DNA of 19,471 bases from NCBI RefSeq assembly GCF_020216885.1, contig NZ_JAIWON010000104.1, positions 1-19,471 on the forward strand, in the 5' to 3' direction. Source of the DNA: Zymomonas sp. (lineage in GTDB: Bacteria; Pseudomonadota; Alphaproteobacteria; Sphingomonadales; Sphingomonadaceae). The notes beneath the pieces were generated by a model. It was not told the origin of the DNA. It worked only from the letters and a program-made list of their open reading frames with translations, and did no database searches. Each line of letters begins with the position of its first letter. The first letter of the stretch is position 1. This document shows, piece after piece, positions 6,446-16,593 of the stretch. Position numbers and translations under genes: made by a program.

Positions 6446-8266
6446 ATGACGAATGAGGCATCTCTCACTTCTATTCCGTTGCCAGCGGAAAAACTGGCGC
6501 AATTACAGACAGTTACCAATGGCCTGTCGACATCACAGATAGCGTGGATTTCAGGCTATCTCTGGGGCAGAAGCAGCGGCGCTGACGCGACGAATCAATC
6601 GCTTCCAAATTCCCCAGCCACGGAACAGATAGCCGAACCGACCGTCATCACGATCTTGTCGGCTTCCCAGACGGGAAATGCGCGCAGGGTTGCCGAAGAA
6701 TTGCGCGATGACCTTTTGGCCGCGCATCTCAAGGTCAATCTGATCAATACGGGCGATTACAAATTCAAACAGATTGATCGTGAAAAAATCATTCTGCTGG
6801 TCACCTCAACCCAAGGGGAAGGCGAACCGCCAGAAGAAGCGGTGGCTTTTTATAAATTCCTGTTTTCGAAAAAAGCCCCGAAACTGACAAATATCGCCTT
6901 TGCGGTTTTCGGATTGGGCGACATCACCTATGAACATTTTGCTCAGGCCGGTAACGACTTCGATCGTCGTTTTGAGGAATTAGGCGGCGAACGCTTACTG
7001 CCTCGCGTTGATGCCGATGTCGATTATGAAGAAGCCGCCGAAGCATGGCGGAAAGAAGTCACCGAACTTCTCGAAAAACGGGTGCCATCAGCAAACGCTG
7101 CCCAGATAGCCGCCACAACCATTAGTCCGGTAGATGAGGTTTCCAGCACACCTTACGATAAAGAAAGCCCGCTCACAGCAACGCTTTCGGTGAACCAGAA
7201 AATCACCGGTCGTCATTCGGATAAAGATGTCCGCCATATCGAAATTGATCTGGGGGATTCTGGGCTACGCTATAAAGTGGGCGATGCCTTGGGGGTCTGG
7301 TATGAAAATGATCCAGCACTTATCCGCGAATGTCTCGATCTTCTCGGCTTAACAGGCGAAGAAAATATCAAGGTCGATGATACAATCCTGCCTTTGGCAC
7401 AGGCGTTACAGCACTCTTTCGAACTGACGGTTAACAATACCCGCCTTGTCGAAAGCTATGCGACCTTAACGCAAAGCAAGGCTTTGGAAAAAATCATTTC
7501 CGATAAAGCTGCGTTACAAGATTATGCTCAGAATACGCCTATAGTCGATATGATTAGACAGGCTGGTGGCAAACTGACGGCAGAACAATTTATCAGCCTT
7601 CTCCGCCCTTTAACGCCGCGCTTATATTCGATCGCGTCATCACAGGCCGAAGCTGAAAACGAAGTGCATCTGACGGTTGGCGTTGTCCGTTATGAAATTG
7701 ATGGCCGTAAACGGGCAGGCGGTGCCTCCAGCTTTTTGGCTGATCGGATCGCAGAAAATGGCACGCTTCGGGTGTTTGTCGAACATAACGATAATTTCCG
7801 GCTGCCAGATGATCCCAATGCACCGGTTATCATGATCGGGCCCGGTACGGGGGTCGCGCCTTTCCGTGCCTTTATGCAACAACGGGATAATGACGGAGCA
7901 AAGGGTAAAAACTGGCTCTTCTTTGGCAATCCTCATTTTATCGACGATTTCCTGTATCAAATCGAATGGCAGGCTTATGTCAAACAGGGTCTATTGACCC
8001 ATATTGATCTGGCATGGTCACGCGATCAGGCGAAAAAAATCTATGTGCAGGATAAACTCCGCGAGAAAGCGGCTGAACTCTGGAAATGGATCAAGGAAGA
8101 CGGCGCTTATCTCTATGTCTGCGGTGACGCGACACATATGGCGAAAGATGTCGATAAAGCCCTGATTGATATCATCCGCGAAGAAGGTGGCATGGATGAA
8201 GAAGCCGCCGACGAATTTTTAACCGAGCTGCGCCTAGAGCGCCGTTATCAGCGAGATGTCTACTAA
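6446..8266 (+). CDS. cysJ: CysJ, NADPH-sulfite reductase flavoprotein alpha subunit
   Basis: CysJ carries electrons from NADPH through FAD and FMN to the CysI hemoprotein for the six-electron reduction of sulfite to sulfide. The 606-residue protein shows the flavodoxin-type FMN domain (about 67-212: SASQTGNA at 72-79, STQGEGEPP at 121-129, GLGD at 156-159) and the FAD domain with RLYS at 392-395. The NADPH-binding half follows with [12 protein letters not shown] at 465-476, CGDATHMA from 559 and the terminal ERRYQRDVY. The start agrees with the E. coli protein as recalled ([20 protein letters not shown] near the N-terminus), although the ribosome site (GAAAG, 10 bases upstream) is modest. It heads the seven-gene cys cluster, and its TAA shares one base with the cysI ATG. 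Confidence 0.97.
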   Translation: MTNEASLTSIPLPAEKLAQLQTVTNGLSTSQIAWISGYLWGRSSGADATNQSLPNSPATEQIAEPTVITILSASQTGNARRVAEELRDDLLAAHLKVNLINTGDYKFKQIDREKIILLVTSTQGEGEPPEEAVAFYKFLFSKKAPKLTNIAFAVFGLGDITYEHFAQAGNDFDRRFEELGGERLLPRVDADVDYEEAAEAWRKEVTELLEKRVPSANAAQIAATTISPVDEVSSTPYDKESPLTATLSVNQKITGRHSDKDVRHIEIDLGDSGLRYKVGDALGVWYENDPALIRECLDLLGLTGEENIKVDDTILPLAQALQHSFELTVNNTRLVESYATLTQSKALEKIISDKAALQDYAQNTPIVDMIRQAGGKLTAEQFISLLRPLTPRLYSIASSQAEAENEVHLTVGVVRYEIDGRKRAGGASSFLADRIAENGTLRVFVEHNDNFRLPDDPNAPVIMIGPGTGVAPFRAFMQQRDNDGAKGKNWLFFGNPHFIDDFLYQIEWQAYVKQGLLTHIDLAWSRDQAKKIYVQDKLREKAAELWKWIKEDGAYLYVCGDATHMAKDVDKALIDIIREEGGMDEEAADEFLTELRLERRYQRDVY

Positions 8267-9978
8267 TGACCCAAAAACATCCCCAGACGCTGGTGGTCGA
8301 TGCCCCTTTATCCGATGCCGAAAGGCTAAAAGGGGAAAGCCATTTTCTGCGCGGCAGCATTGCCGAAGATCTGAATGATGGCCTGACCGGCGGATTTAAC
8401 GGCGACAATTCAACCCTGATCCGCTTTCACGGCATGTATCAGCAAGATGACCGCGATATTCGCGCCGAACGCGCCGAAGAAAAGCTGGAACCGCGCTATG
8501 CGATGATGCTGCGCTGCCGCTTACCGGGGGGCATTATCTCCCCCCAGCAGTGGTTAAAGATGGACAGCTTTGCCAGCGAAAAAACGCTCTATGGCAGCAT
8601 CCGCCTCACCAATCGCCAGACTTTCCAATTTCACGGTATCTTGAAAAAAGACCTGAAAACAGTGCATCAACTTTTGCATGAAACGGGTCTAGATTCTATT
8701 GCAACAGCCAATGACGTGAACCGGAATGTGCTTTGCACTTCCAATCCGGTGGAATCAGACCTCCATGCCGAGGCCTATGAATGGGCAAAAAAGATTTCCG
8801 AACATTTGCTGCCGCAAACGCATGCTTATGCGGAAATCTGGCTCGATCAAGAAAAGCTGGCAACAACCGATCAGGAACCGATCCTAGGCAAAACTTATCT
8901 GCCACGGAAATTTAAAACGACCGTTGTCATTCCGCCGCAGAATGATGTTGATATCTACGCCAATGATCTCAACTTCATCGCCATTTCTGAAAATGACCAA
9001 TTGGTTGGTTTCAATGTTCTGATTGGCGGCGGCCTGTCGATCACGATCGGTGATAAAAGCACCCATCCGGGGGTCGCAAAAGACATCGGCTATGTCGCAA
9101 AAGAAAACGTCCTCGCCGTTGCAGAAGCGGTGGTGACGACCCAACGCGATTGGGGTAATCGCAGCAACCGTAAAAATGCTCGCTTGCGTTATACGCTGGA
9201 ACGGGTCGGCCTTGATGTTTTCAAAGCCGAAGTCGAAAAACGGGCAAATATTACCTTTGAATCCTCTCGCCCCTTCACGCTAACCGATCGTGGCGATCGT
9301 ATTGGCTGGGTCAAAGGCATTGATAATCAGTGGCATCTGACGCTCTTTGTCGAAAATGGTCGCTTACTGGATTATCCGCATCGCCCGTTAAAGACTGGCA
9401 TCGCCGAAATTGCGAAAGTCCATAAGGGTGACTTCCGTCTGACGGCTAACCAAAATCTGATTGTCGCTGGCGTTGCCGAAAGTGACAAAGACCAAATCGA
9501 AAAGATCGCCCGCGATCATGGTCTGATGGAAAATATTTCCGAATTGCGCAAAAATTCGATGGCCTGCGTCTCTTTCCCGACCTGCCCTTTGGCGATGGCC
9601 GAGGCGGAACGCTTCCTGCCGAATTTCTTGACCAAGGTCGAAGCGGTCATGGCGAAATACGATATTTCGGACGAATATATCGTTTTCCGCACAACAGGCT
9701 GTCCGAATAATTGTGGCCGCTCGCTTCTCGCTGAAATCGGTTTAGTCGGAAGAGCCATAGGCCGCTATAATCTTTATATCGGTGGCGATCGGGTCGGCAC
9801 CCGTATCCCAAGGCTCTTCCGCGAAAATATCACCGAAGACGAAATTTTATCCGAAGTGGATAGCCTGATTGGCCGCTGGTCAAAAGAACGCGATGGCAAA
9901 GAAGCCTTTGGTGACTTTGTTGTCCGCGCCGGTATCGTCAAAGCCGTTACCGATCCCGCTATCGACTTTTATGACTAA
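8266..9978 (+). CDS. cysI: CysI, sulfite reductase hemoprotein beta subunit
   Basis: CysI binds siroheme and a 4Fe-4S cluster and reduces sulfite to sulfide with electrons from CysJ. The 570-residue length equals that of E. coli CysI. The four cluster-ligand cysteines fall at C434, C440, C479 and C483, within [18 protein letters not shown] and [11 protein letters not shown], the same numbers as in the E. coli enzyme. The N-terminal half carries the [11 protein letters not shown] segment of the nitrite/sulfite reductase ferredoxin-like fold. The start overlaps the cysJ stop (TAATG), so the two subunits are translationally coupled. This is the NADPH-dependent CysJI type, rather than the ferredoxin-dependent single-protein enzyme common in other alphaproteobacteria. 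Confidence 0.97.
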   Translation: MTQKHPQTLVVDAPLSDAERLKGESHFLRGSIAEDLNDGLTGGFNGDNSTLIRFHGMYQQDDRDIRAERAEEKLEPRYAMMLRCRLPGGIISPQQWLKMDSFASEKTLYGSIRLTNRQTFQFHGILKKDLKTVHQLLHETGLDSIATANDVNRNVLCTSNPVESDLHAEAYEWAKKISEHLLPQTHAYAEIWLDQEKLATTDQEPILGKTYLPRKFKTTVVIPPQNDVDIYANDLNFIAISENDQLVGFNVLIGGGLSITIGDKSTHPGVAKDIGYVAKENVLAVAEAVVTTQRDWGNRSNRKNARLRYTLERVGLDVFKAEVEKRANITFESSRPFTLTDRGDRIGWVKGIDNQWHLTLFVENGRLLDYPHRPLKTGIAEIAKVHKGDFRLTANQNLIVAGVAESDKDQIEKIARDHGLMENISELRKNSMACVSFPTCPLAMAEAERFLPNFLTKVEAVMAKYDISDEYIVFRTTGCPNNCGRSLLAEIGLVGRAIGRYNLYIGGDRVGTRIPRLFRENITEDEILSEVDSLIGRWSKERDGKEAFGDFVVRAGIVKAVTDPAIDFYD

Positions 9979-9988
9979 GGAGGTGTTC

Positions 9989-10723
9989 ATGTCTGCGTTT
10001 CATCTCGAAACTTTAAAATCCTTGCCCAAAGCCGAACAAGAGGCGGCTTTATCAGAAGCCAATCGGCAATTGGAAGAGATGAGCGCAGAAGATCGTCTCA
10101 AATGGGCTTTTGACAATCTTTCGGGTCAGTTTGTGCTGTCCTCCAGCTTCGGCATTCAGGCGGCGGTGATGCTCCATCTGGTGACCCGAAAGAAAGCCGA
10201 TATTCCGGTTATCCTTACCGATACCGGCTATCTTTTTCCTGAAACCTATCGCTTTATTGATGCCCTGACAGAAAAACTCGATTTGAATCTTCAAGTCTTT
10301 CGGGCGGCTTTGTCTCCGGCATGGCAAGAAGCGCGCTATGGTAAATTATGGGAACAGGGTGTCGAAGGTATCGAACGCTATAACGATATCAACAAAGTCG
10401 AACCCATGAACCGCGCTTTACAGACCTTGGAGGCTGGAACATGGTTTGCCGGATTACGGCGCGATCAGTCAAAAAGCCGGTCACATTTACCGATTTTGGC
10501 TATCCAGCGCGGGGTTTTCAAATTCCTGCCGATCCTCGACTGGGATAACCGCAAAATCCATTATTATCTGAAAGAGCATGACCTCCCTTATCACCCTCTT
10601 TGGGATGAAGGCTATCTCTCTGTTGGTGATACCCATACCACCCGCAAATGGGAAGAAGGGATGAGCGAGGAAGAAACCCGCTTTTTCGGTTTAAAAAGGG
10701 AATGTGGGCTACATGAAGGATAA
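9989..10723 (+). CDS. cysH: CysH, PAPS reductase (thioredoxin-dependent)
   Basis: CysH reduces 3'-phosphoadenylyl sulfate to sulfite with thioredoxin. The frame is open from 9869, but the start at 9989 is chosen for the excellent Shine-Dalgarno AAGGAGG (9977-9983) and because it gives 244 residues, the length of E. coli CysH. Key features are [14 protein letters not shown] (PP-loop region), [24 protein letters not shown], and the C-terminal catalytic KRECGLHEG with Cys239. The paired cysteines (CC and CxxC) that hold a 4Fe-4S cluster in APS reductases are absent. The enzyme should therefore use PAPS, which agrees with a separate APS kinase (cysC) downstream. The cysI stop lies 10 bases upstream. 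A 271-base structured spacer follows. Confidence 0.95.
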   Translation: MSAFHLETLKSLPKAEQEAALSEANRQLEEMSAEDRLKWAFDNLSGQFVLSSSFGIQAAVMLHLVTRKKADIPVILTDTGYLFPETYRFIDALTEKLDLNLQVFRAALSPAWQEARYGKLWEQGVEGIERYNDINKVEPMNRALQTLEAGTWFAGLRRDQSKSRSHLPILAIQRGVFKFLPILDWDNRKIHYYLKEHDLPYHPLWDEGYLSVGDTHTTRKWEEGMSEEETRFFGLKRECGLHEG

Positions 10724-10994
10724 GTAAATTGGCCTGACCGCCTTCTAAAAAATCATCTGAAAAGGACAGCCGGCTTTAAATATTTTAAATGCCGGCCAAA
10801 GGCGTTTTACCTAAACTTTAGGGCAGTAAAGAAAAGCTAACTGTCCTTTCTTGAACGGGGGCTGCTAAGTCCTATTCAAAATCAAAGGCTTGCCTTCTCT
10901 ATTTACTTTCAGGCTTTGTTGAATGAACAGGCATAGAGCGGTCAGCTGCGATAAAACTGGATAATAGGTTAGGGGCTCTGTTCCAAAGGTTGTT
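10724..10994 (+). other. Structured non-coding spacer between cysH and cysG
   Basis: This 271-base gap is exceptional in an otherwise tight cluster, and no coding sequence is supported in it. Stem P1 pairs AAAGGACA (10761-10768) with TGTCCTTT (10842-10849). Inside it, P2 is GCCGGC/GCCGGC with a further 6-bp AT stem (10769-10796). P3 pairs TTTAC and CTAA with TTAG and GTAAA (10806-10830). Together they form a three-way junction. A second long hairpin pairs ATTCAA and CAAAG with CTTTG and TTGAAT (10874-10924). A GATAAT (10960-10965) could be a -10 box for cysG, but lacks a good -35. A role as attenuator, processing site or small RNA is inference. Confidence 0.5.
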
Positions 10995-12410
10995 ATGGAT
11001 TATCTTCCTCTTTTTGCAGATATCAGACAACGTCCGGTTTTAGTCGTTGGCGGTGGTGAAGTGGCGACACGAAAAGTGGCCTTGCTCAAAAAAGCAGGGG
11101 CGATCATCAAGATTGTCGCGAAAAATATCCATCCCGAATTACAGAACCTACAAAAAAATCACGAAATAGAATGGCTGGCGAAAAATTTTTCGCCAGAACA
11201 GCTCGACTACGTCTTTCTCGTGATCGCTGCCACCAATGACCGCCTTTTGAACCAAAGGGTTTACGAAGCCGCAGAACAGCGCCATCGCTTGGTCAATGTG
11301 GTTGATGACCAACAAAAATGTTCCTTTATTTTCCCGTCGATTGTTGATCGTTCTCCGGTGACTTTAGCCATCTCCTCTGCGGGTAGCGCTCCGGTTCTGG
11401 TGCGGATGCTCCGTGAAAAGCTGGAGGCCTTATTACCGCAATCATTGGGTAAAATGGCCGAGATAGCGGGAAAATGGCGGCCAAAAATCAAAGAAAAATT
11501 ACCCAGAACTAAAGACCGCCGTCTTTTCTGGGAGGAAGCCTTTAATGGTCTTTTCGCCCATAAAGTCGCTAGCGGTGATTGGGAAGCTGCTGAAAAAACG
11601 CTTACCGAACAATTGGAAAAAGACAGCCCCAAACAAGGCGAAATCATCCTTGTTGGGGCAGGGCCCGGTGATGCAGGCTTGCTGACATTGCGTGGTTTAC
11701 AGGCCTTACAACAGGCCGATATCGTGCTGTATGATTATCTGGTTAGTCCGGCCGTTTTGGAAATGATCCGTCGCGATGCCCAAAAAATATGTGTTGGGAA
11801 GCGCGCCGGACATCATTCGGTCGCCCAAGAAGAAACCAACCGCCGCTTGATTGAATGGGCGCAGCAGGGAAAAAAAGTTGTCCGCTTGAAAGGCGGCGAT
11901 CCTTTTATTTTCGGGCGCGGCGGGGAAGAGTTACAGGCCGCAAAACAGGCTGGTATTCCTTTCCAAGTCGTTCCGGGTATCACGGCGGCATCAGGGGCGG
12001 CGGCTTATGCGGGTATTCCACTGACCCACCGTGATTATTCCCAAAATGTTGTTTTCATTACCGGCCATTGCCAAAAAGACGGTAACGGGCTTGATTGGGC
12101 AACTTTGGCACGCCCTCATCAAACACTGGTTATCTATATGGGGGTCATGAATGCGGGAAAAATCAGCGAAGCCCTGATCAAACATGGCCGGAAAGCAGAT
12201 ACGCCCGTGGCGATTATTGCCCATGCAACCCTTCCCAACCAACAAATATTGAATACTCGGCTGGATCAGTTGGAAAGCCTCGCCAAACAGGCGGAAACAC
12301 CGGCTTTACTTATCATTGGCGAGGTCGGCGGATTACAGTCCGATCTTTCTTGGTTTTCTTCAAAAACAGACAAAGAAGACACAAAGTCTTCTCTTATCAA
12401 TCTGGCTTAA
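10995..12410 (+). CDS. cysG: CysG, siroheme synthase (methyltransferase / dehydrogenase / ferrochelatase)
   Basis: CysG converts uroporphyrinogen III to siroheme, the cofactor of CysI, in three steps. The N-terminal part (about 1-210) is the precorrin-2 dehydrogenase/sirohydrochlorin ferrochelatase: the nucleotide fold [13 protein letters not shown], then NVVDD with D104 and ISSAGSAP with S128, the positions known as functional in the E. coli/Salmonella enzyme. The C-terminal part (about 215-460) is the SAM uroporphyrinogen methyltransferase, with [37 protein letters not shown] and [20 protein letters not shown]. At 471 residues it is slightly longer than the usual 457 because of a C-terminal tail. 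The start has AAAGG (10985-10989) 5 bases upstream. Siroheme supply encoded between cysH and cysD ties cofactor production to sulfate use. Confidence 0.96.
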   Translation: MDYLPLFADIRQRPVLVVGGGEVATRKVALLKKAGAIIKIVAKNIHPELQNLQKNHEIEWLAKNFSPEQLDYVFLVIAATNDRLLNQRVYEAAEQRHRLVNVVDDQQKCSFIFPSIVDRSPVTLAISSAGSAPVLVRMLREKLEALLPQSLGKMAEIAGKWRPKIKEKLPRTKDRRLFWEEAFNGLFAHKVASGDWEAAEKTLTEQLEKDSPKQGEIILVGAGPGDAGLLTLRGLQALQQADIVLYDYLVSPAVLEMIRRDAQKICVGKRAGHHSVAQEETNRRLIEWAQQGKKVVRLKGGDPFIFGRGGEELQAAKQAGIPFQVVPGITAASGAAAYAGIPLTHRDYSQNVVFITGHCQKDGNGLDWATLARPHQTLVIYMGVMNAGKISEALIKHGRKADTPVAIIAHATLPNQQILNTRLDQLESLAKQAETPALLIIGEVGGLQSDLSWFSSKTDKEDTKSSLINLA

Positions 12411-12420
12411 AGGATTAGTG

Positions 12421-13329
12421 ATGCAGGAAGAACGGCTCACCCATTTACGGCAGTTAGAAGCGGAAAGCATCTATATCATCCGCGAAGTCGCCGCCGAATT
12501 CGGCAATCCGGTTATGCTGTATTCCATCGGCAAAGACTCTTCTGTCATGCTCCATCTGGCGCGAAAAGCCTTTTTTCCGGGGACATTGCCTTTCCCGCTC
12601 TTACATGTCGATACTGGCTGGAAATTCCGCGAAATGTATGAATTCCGCGATCGGACGGCCAAGGAATACGACTTTAATCTGCTGGTCTATAAAAATCCCG
12701 AAGGCGAAGCCTTAGGCATCAATCCCTTCATTCATGGCAGCGCCAAACACACCGACATCATGAAGACCGAAGGCCTCAAACAAGCCTTGGACAAATACGG
12801 TTTTGACGCAGCCTTTGGCGGTGCTAGACGGGATGAAGAAAAATCCCGCGCCAAAGAAAGGATCTACTCTTTCCGCGATAAATTCCACCGCTGGGACCCC
12901 AAAAACCAACGCCCCGAATTATGGCACAATTATAATGGCCAGATTAACAAGGGCGAATCCATCCGTGTCTTTCCGCTCTCTAATTGGACGGAACTCGACA
13001 TCTGGCAGTATATTTATCTCGAAAATATCGACATTGTGCCGCTTTATCTCGCAGCCAAACGCCCCGTTATCGAACGCGACGGCATGTTAATGATGGTCGA
13101 TGATGACCGCATTGATCTGAAAGAAGGCGAGAAAATCGAAGAACGGATGGTGCGTTTCCGGACATTAGGATGCTGGCCATTAACGGGAGCCGTGGAATCC
13201 AACGCCCAAACACTTCCCGAAATCATCGAAGAAATGCTGGTTTCAACCACCAGCGAACGCCAAGGCCGTGTTATCGACCGCGACCAGTCAGGGTCAATGG
13301 AACTGAAAAAACGTCAAGGTTATTTCTAG
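12421..13329 (+). CDS. cysD: CysD, sulfate adenylyltransferase subunit 2
   Basis: CysD is the catalytic ATP-sulfurylase subunit. Together with the GTPase CysN it forms APS from sulfate and ATP. The frame is open from 12316, but the ATG at 12421 is chosen: it follows AAAGGA, lies 10 bases after the cysG stop, and gives 302 residues, the E. coli length. Seen motifs are the PP-loop [83 protein letters not shown] and the terminal [11 protein letters not shown]. Nearly every residue I can recall from the enterobacterial protein is matched, which is striking for an alphaproteobacterium. cysN follows after 10 bases. Confidence 0.97.
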   Translation: MQEERLTHLRQLEAESIYIIREVAAEFGNPVMLYSIGKDSSVMLHLARKAFFPGTLPFPLLHVDTGWKFREMYEFRDRTAKEYDFNLLVYKNPEGEALGINPFIHGSAKHTDIMKTEGLKQALDKYGFDAAFGGARRDEEKSRAKERIYSFRDKFHRWDPKNQRPELWHNYNGQINKGESIRVFPLSNWTELDIWQYIYLENIDIVPLYLAAKRPVIERDGMLMMVDDDRIDLKEGEKIEERMVRFRTLGCWPLTGAVESNAQTLPEIIEEMLVSTTSERQGRVIDRDQSGSMELKKRQGYF

Positions 13330-13339
13330 GATTCAAGCC

Positions 13340-14770
13340 ATGCAGAATAATAGTATTGCCAAACAGATTGCCGAAAAAGGCGGGGTTGAAGCCTATCTGA
13401 AAGCCCAACAATATAAAGGGCTATTGCGTTTTTTGACCTGCGGTAGCGTCGATGACGGCAAAAGCACGCTTATCGGCCGCTTATTACATGACACCCGCCA
13501 GATTTATGAAGACCAGTTATCGTCCCTCCATAACGACAGTAAACGGCATGGGACACAGGGAGAAAAACTCGACCTTGCCTTGCTGGTTGATGGCTTACAG
13601 GCCGAACGCGAACAAGGCATCACCATTGACGTTGCCTATCGCTATTTCTCAACTGAAAGGCGGAAATTCATCATCGCCGACACTCCGGGTCATGAACAAT
13701 ATACCCGCAATATGGCGACAGGCGCTTCAACCTGCGACCTTGCCGTTTTGTTGATTGATGCCCGTAAAGGCGTGTTGGCACAAACCCGCCGACACAGCTT
13801 CATTGCGACCTTATTGGGCATCAAACATCTGGTGGTTGCGGTCAATAAAATGGATCTCGTGGAATATAGCGAGGCTACCTTCCGCCAGATCGAAAAAGAC
13901 TATCTCGATTTTGCCGGTAAACTTGTTCCCGATCTTGATATCCGCTTTGTGCCGCTTTCCGCTTTGGAAGGCGATAATATCGTCAATGAAAGCGCGCATA
14001 TGCCTTGGTATCAAGGCGCGTCTCTCTTGGAAATATTGGAAACGGTCGAGGTCGCAAGAGCCGCCGAACAACAACCAATGCGTTTTCCGGTGCAATATGT
14101 GAATCGGCCAAACCTCGATTTTCGGGGTTATGCCGGAACCGTCGCCTCCGGTATTGTCCGCGTTGGCGAAGGTATCAAGGTTTTACCCTCTGGCGTTGAA
14201 TCGACGATTGCCCGCATTGTTACCTTTGATGGCGATTTAACAGAAGCGGTTGCCAGCGAAGCCGTGACTCTCGTTTTAGAAGACGAAATTGATATCAGTC
14301 GTGGCGATCTGATCGTTGATAGCCGCGAAACGATGCAATCGGCACAATCGGCACAATGCAATGTCGTTTGGATGGCAGAAAAGCCGCTCACCGTCGGGCA
14401 AAGCTATGATATCAAGATTGCAGGCAAAAAAAGCCGCGCACGCATTACCCAAATTCATTACCAATTCGACATCAATAACCTGACCCAACAACCGGCAACA
14501 GAATTGCCGTTAAACGGTATCGGTCTTGTTGATCTTTTGTTTGATGAGCCCCTTCTGCTCGACCGCTATCAAGATAATCCGGTCACCGGCGGCCTGATCT
14601 TTATCGACCGTCTCAGCAATGTTACGGTTGGTGCTGGATTGGTAGAAACACTCATCCAAGATCAGACGACGACAGCCAATGAATATAGCGCTTTTGAACT
14701 GGAATTAAACGCCCTTATCCGTCGTCACTTCCCTCATTGGGAAGCCCGCGACCTCCTCGCTGGACGCTAA
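13340..14770 (+). CDS. cysN: CysN, sulfate adenylyltransferase subunit 1 (GTPase)
   Basis: CysN is the EF-Tu-like GTPase that drives APS formation by CysD through GTP hydrolysis. The 476-residue protein has the P-loop GSVDDGKS (35-42), switch region [22 protein letters not shown] (114-120) and NKMD (169-172), then beta-barrel domains with [18 protein letters not shown], and the terminal [15 protein letters not shown]. There is no fused APS kinase domain: CysC is a separate gene, as in enterobacteria, whereas many alphaproteobacteria carry a CysNC fusion. The ribosome site AGGA lies about 9 bases before the ATG. A short repeat of CAATCGGCA type (about 14337-14356) encodes QSAQSAQ and appears to be in frame. 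Confidence 0.97.
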   Translation: MQNNSIAKQIAEKGGVEAYLKAQQYKGLLRFLTCGSVDDGKSTLIGRLLHDTRQIYEDQLSSLHNDSKRHGTQGEKLDLALLVDGLQAEREQGITIDVAYRYFSTERRKFIIADTPGHEQYTRNMATGASTCDLAVLLIDARKGVLAQTRRHSFIATLLGIKHLVVAVNKMDLVEYSEATFRQIEKDYLDFAGKLVPDLDIRFVPLSALEGDNIVNESAHMPWYQGASLLEILETVEVARAAEQQPMRFPVQYVNRPNLDFRGYAGTVASGIVRVGEGIKVLPSGVESTIARIVTFDGDLTEAVASEAVTLVLEDEIDISRGDLIVDSRETMQSAQSAQCNVVWMAEKPLTVGQSYDIKIAGKKSRARITQIHYQFDINNLTQQPATELPLNGIGLVDLLFDEPLLLDRYQDNPVTGGLIFIDRLSNVTVGAGLVETLIQDQTTTANEYSAFELELNALIRRHFPHWEARDLLAGR

Positions 14771-14777
14771 GGGGGGC

Positions 14778-15413
14778 ATGATGACCGAACAGCCCTCCCG
14801 TGATAACACAGCCGTCGATAAGGATAATATCGTCTGGCATCATCATCCCGTAACGCAAGCCAGCCGCGAGGCCTTGCACCATCATAAAGGGCTGGTCTTG
14901 TGGTTTACTGGCCTTTCAGGATCGGGCAAATCCACGGTTGCCGGTGCCTTGGAACAAGTGCTGCACAGCCGGAATGTCAGCAGCTATTTACTGGATGGCG
15001 ACAATATCCGGCATGGCCTGTGCCGCGATCTCGGTTTTTCCGATCAAGACCGCAAAGAAAATATTCGCCGCGTCGGTGAAGTGGCAAAATTGATGGCGGA
15101 TGCGGGTCTAGTGGTGCTGACCGCTTTTATCTCACCTCACAAGGCCGAACGCCAGATGGTGCGGGATATGATGGGGCAAGATCGCTTTATCGAAATTTTT
15201 GTCGATACGCCTTTAGCCATTTGCGAAGCCCGCGATCCGAAAGGCCTTTATAAAAAGGCAAGGGCTGGTGAATTGAAAAATTTCACCGGTATTGATTCCG
15301 TCTATGAAGCGCCGGAACATCCTGAAATTCATCTCAACGGGCAAGATTCCTTAACCGCGCTAACCGCGCAATTATTGGAAGCCTTGGAACCCTATCTCAA
15401 AATCACCTTATAA
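14778..15413 (+). CDS. cysC: CysC, adenylylsulfate kinase
   Basis: CysC phosphorylates APS to PAPS, the substrate of CysH. The 211-residue protein has the P-loop GLSGSGKST (45-53), the APS-binding region [18 protein letters not shown], then [14 protein letters not shown], the lid-type segment [29 protein letters not shown] and the terminal APEHPEIHL. It is about 10 residues longer at the N-terminus than the E. coli enzyme (201 residues). Two ATG codons lie in tandem (14778 and 14781) after GGGGGG; the first is used here, but the second is equally possible. The cysN stop lies 7 bases upstream. It is the last gene of the cluster, followed directly by a strong terminator. Confidence 0.96.
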   Translation: MMTEQPSRDNTAVDKDNIVWHHHPVTQASREALHHHKGLVLWFTGLSGSGKSTVAGALEQVLHSRNVSSYLLDGDNIRHGLCRDLGFSDQDRKENIRRVGEVAKLMADAGLVVLTAFISPHKAERQMVRDMMGQDRFIEIFVDTPLAICEARDPKGLYKKARAGELKNFTGIDSVYEAPEHPEIHLNGQDSLTALTAQLLEALEPYLKITL

Positions 15414-15417
15414 ATAT

Positions 15418-15453
15418 AAAAAGCCTTCCCGTATGAAACGGGAAGGCTTTTTT
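15418..15453. terminator. Strong bidirectional Rho-independent terminator
   Basis: A perfect 15-bp stem (15418-15432 with 15438-15452) encloses a 5-base loop ATGAA. The core is GCCTTCCCGT/ACGGGAAGGC, with A and T tracts at the two feet. It lies 5 bases after the cysC stop and 4 bases from the end of the convergent aminotransferase gene. It should therefore stop both transcripts. Confidence 0.92.
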
Positions 15454-15456
15454 GTA

Positions 15457-16572
15457 TTAACGCCCAAAAATCTGATTAAGTGCTGTAATAATACGGCTAA
15501 CATCGTCATTACTACCCAAAGATAATCGGATCCAGTCATTCAAAGGCGGGAAAGGCCGTGCCACAACAATACCCGATTGATAGAATTTCTCTCGAGCTTC
15601 AGAAAACGGAATCGGCGTTTTAAAAAACACAAAATTGGACTCGCTCTCTGTATGGGTCAGCTTTAACTTATCCAAAGTAGCGGTCAGTCTCTCTCTATTT
15701 TTCACCGTATAATCATGAATAAACAACCGCCTTTTTTGATCCGCTAATGCGGCTCTCGCGGCGGCGACTGTCAAACGACCCAGATCATGGGGATCACCTA
15801 ATCCCGCTTCCCGCAAGGACGCTGCCAAGGCCTTCGGTGCCAAAAGATAGCCTATCGGCATACCGGCCAAACCATAAATTTTGTCCAAAGTCCGAAAAAC
15901 GGCGACATTGGCACCCTTTTGGGTAAAAGTAGCCGCTGTCTGGGCAAAATGGGCATATTCAAGATAGGCTTCATCGACAATAATCAATGTTTTTTGTGAG
16001 GCTCTCTCCAGAAATGCGCTAAAATCAGCATGATGACTGACGGTTCCGCTGGGATTATGGGGATTAACCAGATAGACCGCCTTGGTTTCAGGCGTTATCG
16101 CCTTTTCCAAAGCAGGCAGGTCATTCTGCAATGCCTTATTCAAAGGCACAGCAATACCCTTCAAACCGGCAGGTTTTCCGGCATCGACCAAGGCCGTATA
16201 ACCAGGAACGGAATAGACAATATTCCCCTGATCGGGCTTTATTCCGGCGAAGAACAGACCAAGGCTGCCCAATACTTCACCCAAAATAATCTGATCGGGA
16301 TCAATATTTTCCAAGCTAGCAATCTGGTTGACCAATTTTTGCGCCGCCGCAGCTTCGCTATAACGCCCAATCTGATCTAGCTCAGCCTCAATCGCCTGCT
16401 TTACCAAAGGGGATGGCGGAAAAGGATTCTCGTTCAAATTGGCATAGACCAAATTCTTCGAGACCTCTTTATCGGCATTTTTCCCCAAAGCTTGGGTCGC
16501 TATCGGTAAAAAAGCTGTCAGAGCAGAAAGCGAAAGAAATTGCCGTTTATTGATACTGGACAAAGGCTTCAT
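15457..16572 (-). CDS. Exported PLP-dependent aminotransferase, HisC-like fold type I
   Basis: The 371-residue protein resembles histidinol-phosphate aminotransferase and related class I/II aminotransferases: ANLNENPFPP (44-53), YLVNPHNPSGT (167-177), IIVDEAY (197-203), the PLP lysine K231 in RTLDKIYGLAGMPIGY, and the carboxylate-binding R349 in WIRLSLG. Unlike biosynthetic HisC, it begins with a signal-like stretch: basic NKRQFL (8-13), a hydrophobic core to about 28, and a probable cut near ALG-K. The KR-x-F-L pattern is a variant of the twin-arginine motif, which would suit export of a folded, cofactor-bearing enzyme. The substrate is unknown and a role in histidine synthesis is unlikely. 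It starts 21 bases after the TonB receptor stop, so the two are probably one operon. The ribosome site is poor. Confidence 0.88.
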   Translation of the reverse strand: MKPLSSINKRQFLSLSALTAFLPIATQALGKNADKEVSKNLVYANLNENPFPPSPLVKQAIEAELDQIGRYSEAAAAQKLVNQIASLENIDPDQIILGEVLGSLGLFFAGIKPDQGNIVYSVPGYTALVDAGKPAGLKGIAVPLNKALQNDLPALEKAITPETKAVYLVNPHNPSGTVSHHADFSAFLERASQKTLIIVDEAYLEYAHFAQTAATFTQKGANVAVFRTLDKIYGLAGMPIGYLLAPKALAASLREAGLGDPHDLGRLTVAAARAALADQKRRLFIHDYTVKNRERLTATLDKLKLTHTESESNFVFFKTPIPFSEAREKFYQSGIVVARPFPPLNDWIRLSLGSNDDVSRIITALNQIFGR

Positions 16573-16593
16573 CCTAATAAAGCTCTGATAAAA

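Noticed and set aside
9869..9988. Longer open frame that would start CysH 40 codons earlier
   Set aside because: It overlaps the end of cysI. AAGGAGG sits just before 9989, and that start gives the known 244-residue length.
12316..12420. Longer open frame that would start CysD 35 codons earlier
   Set aside because: It lies inside the cysG 3' end. The ATG at 12421 has AAAGGA upstream and yields the standard 302 residues.
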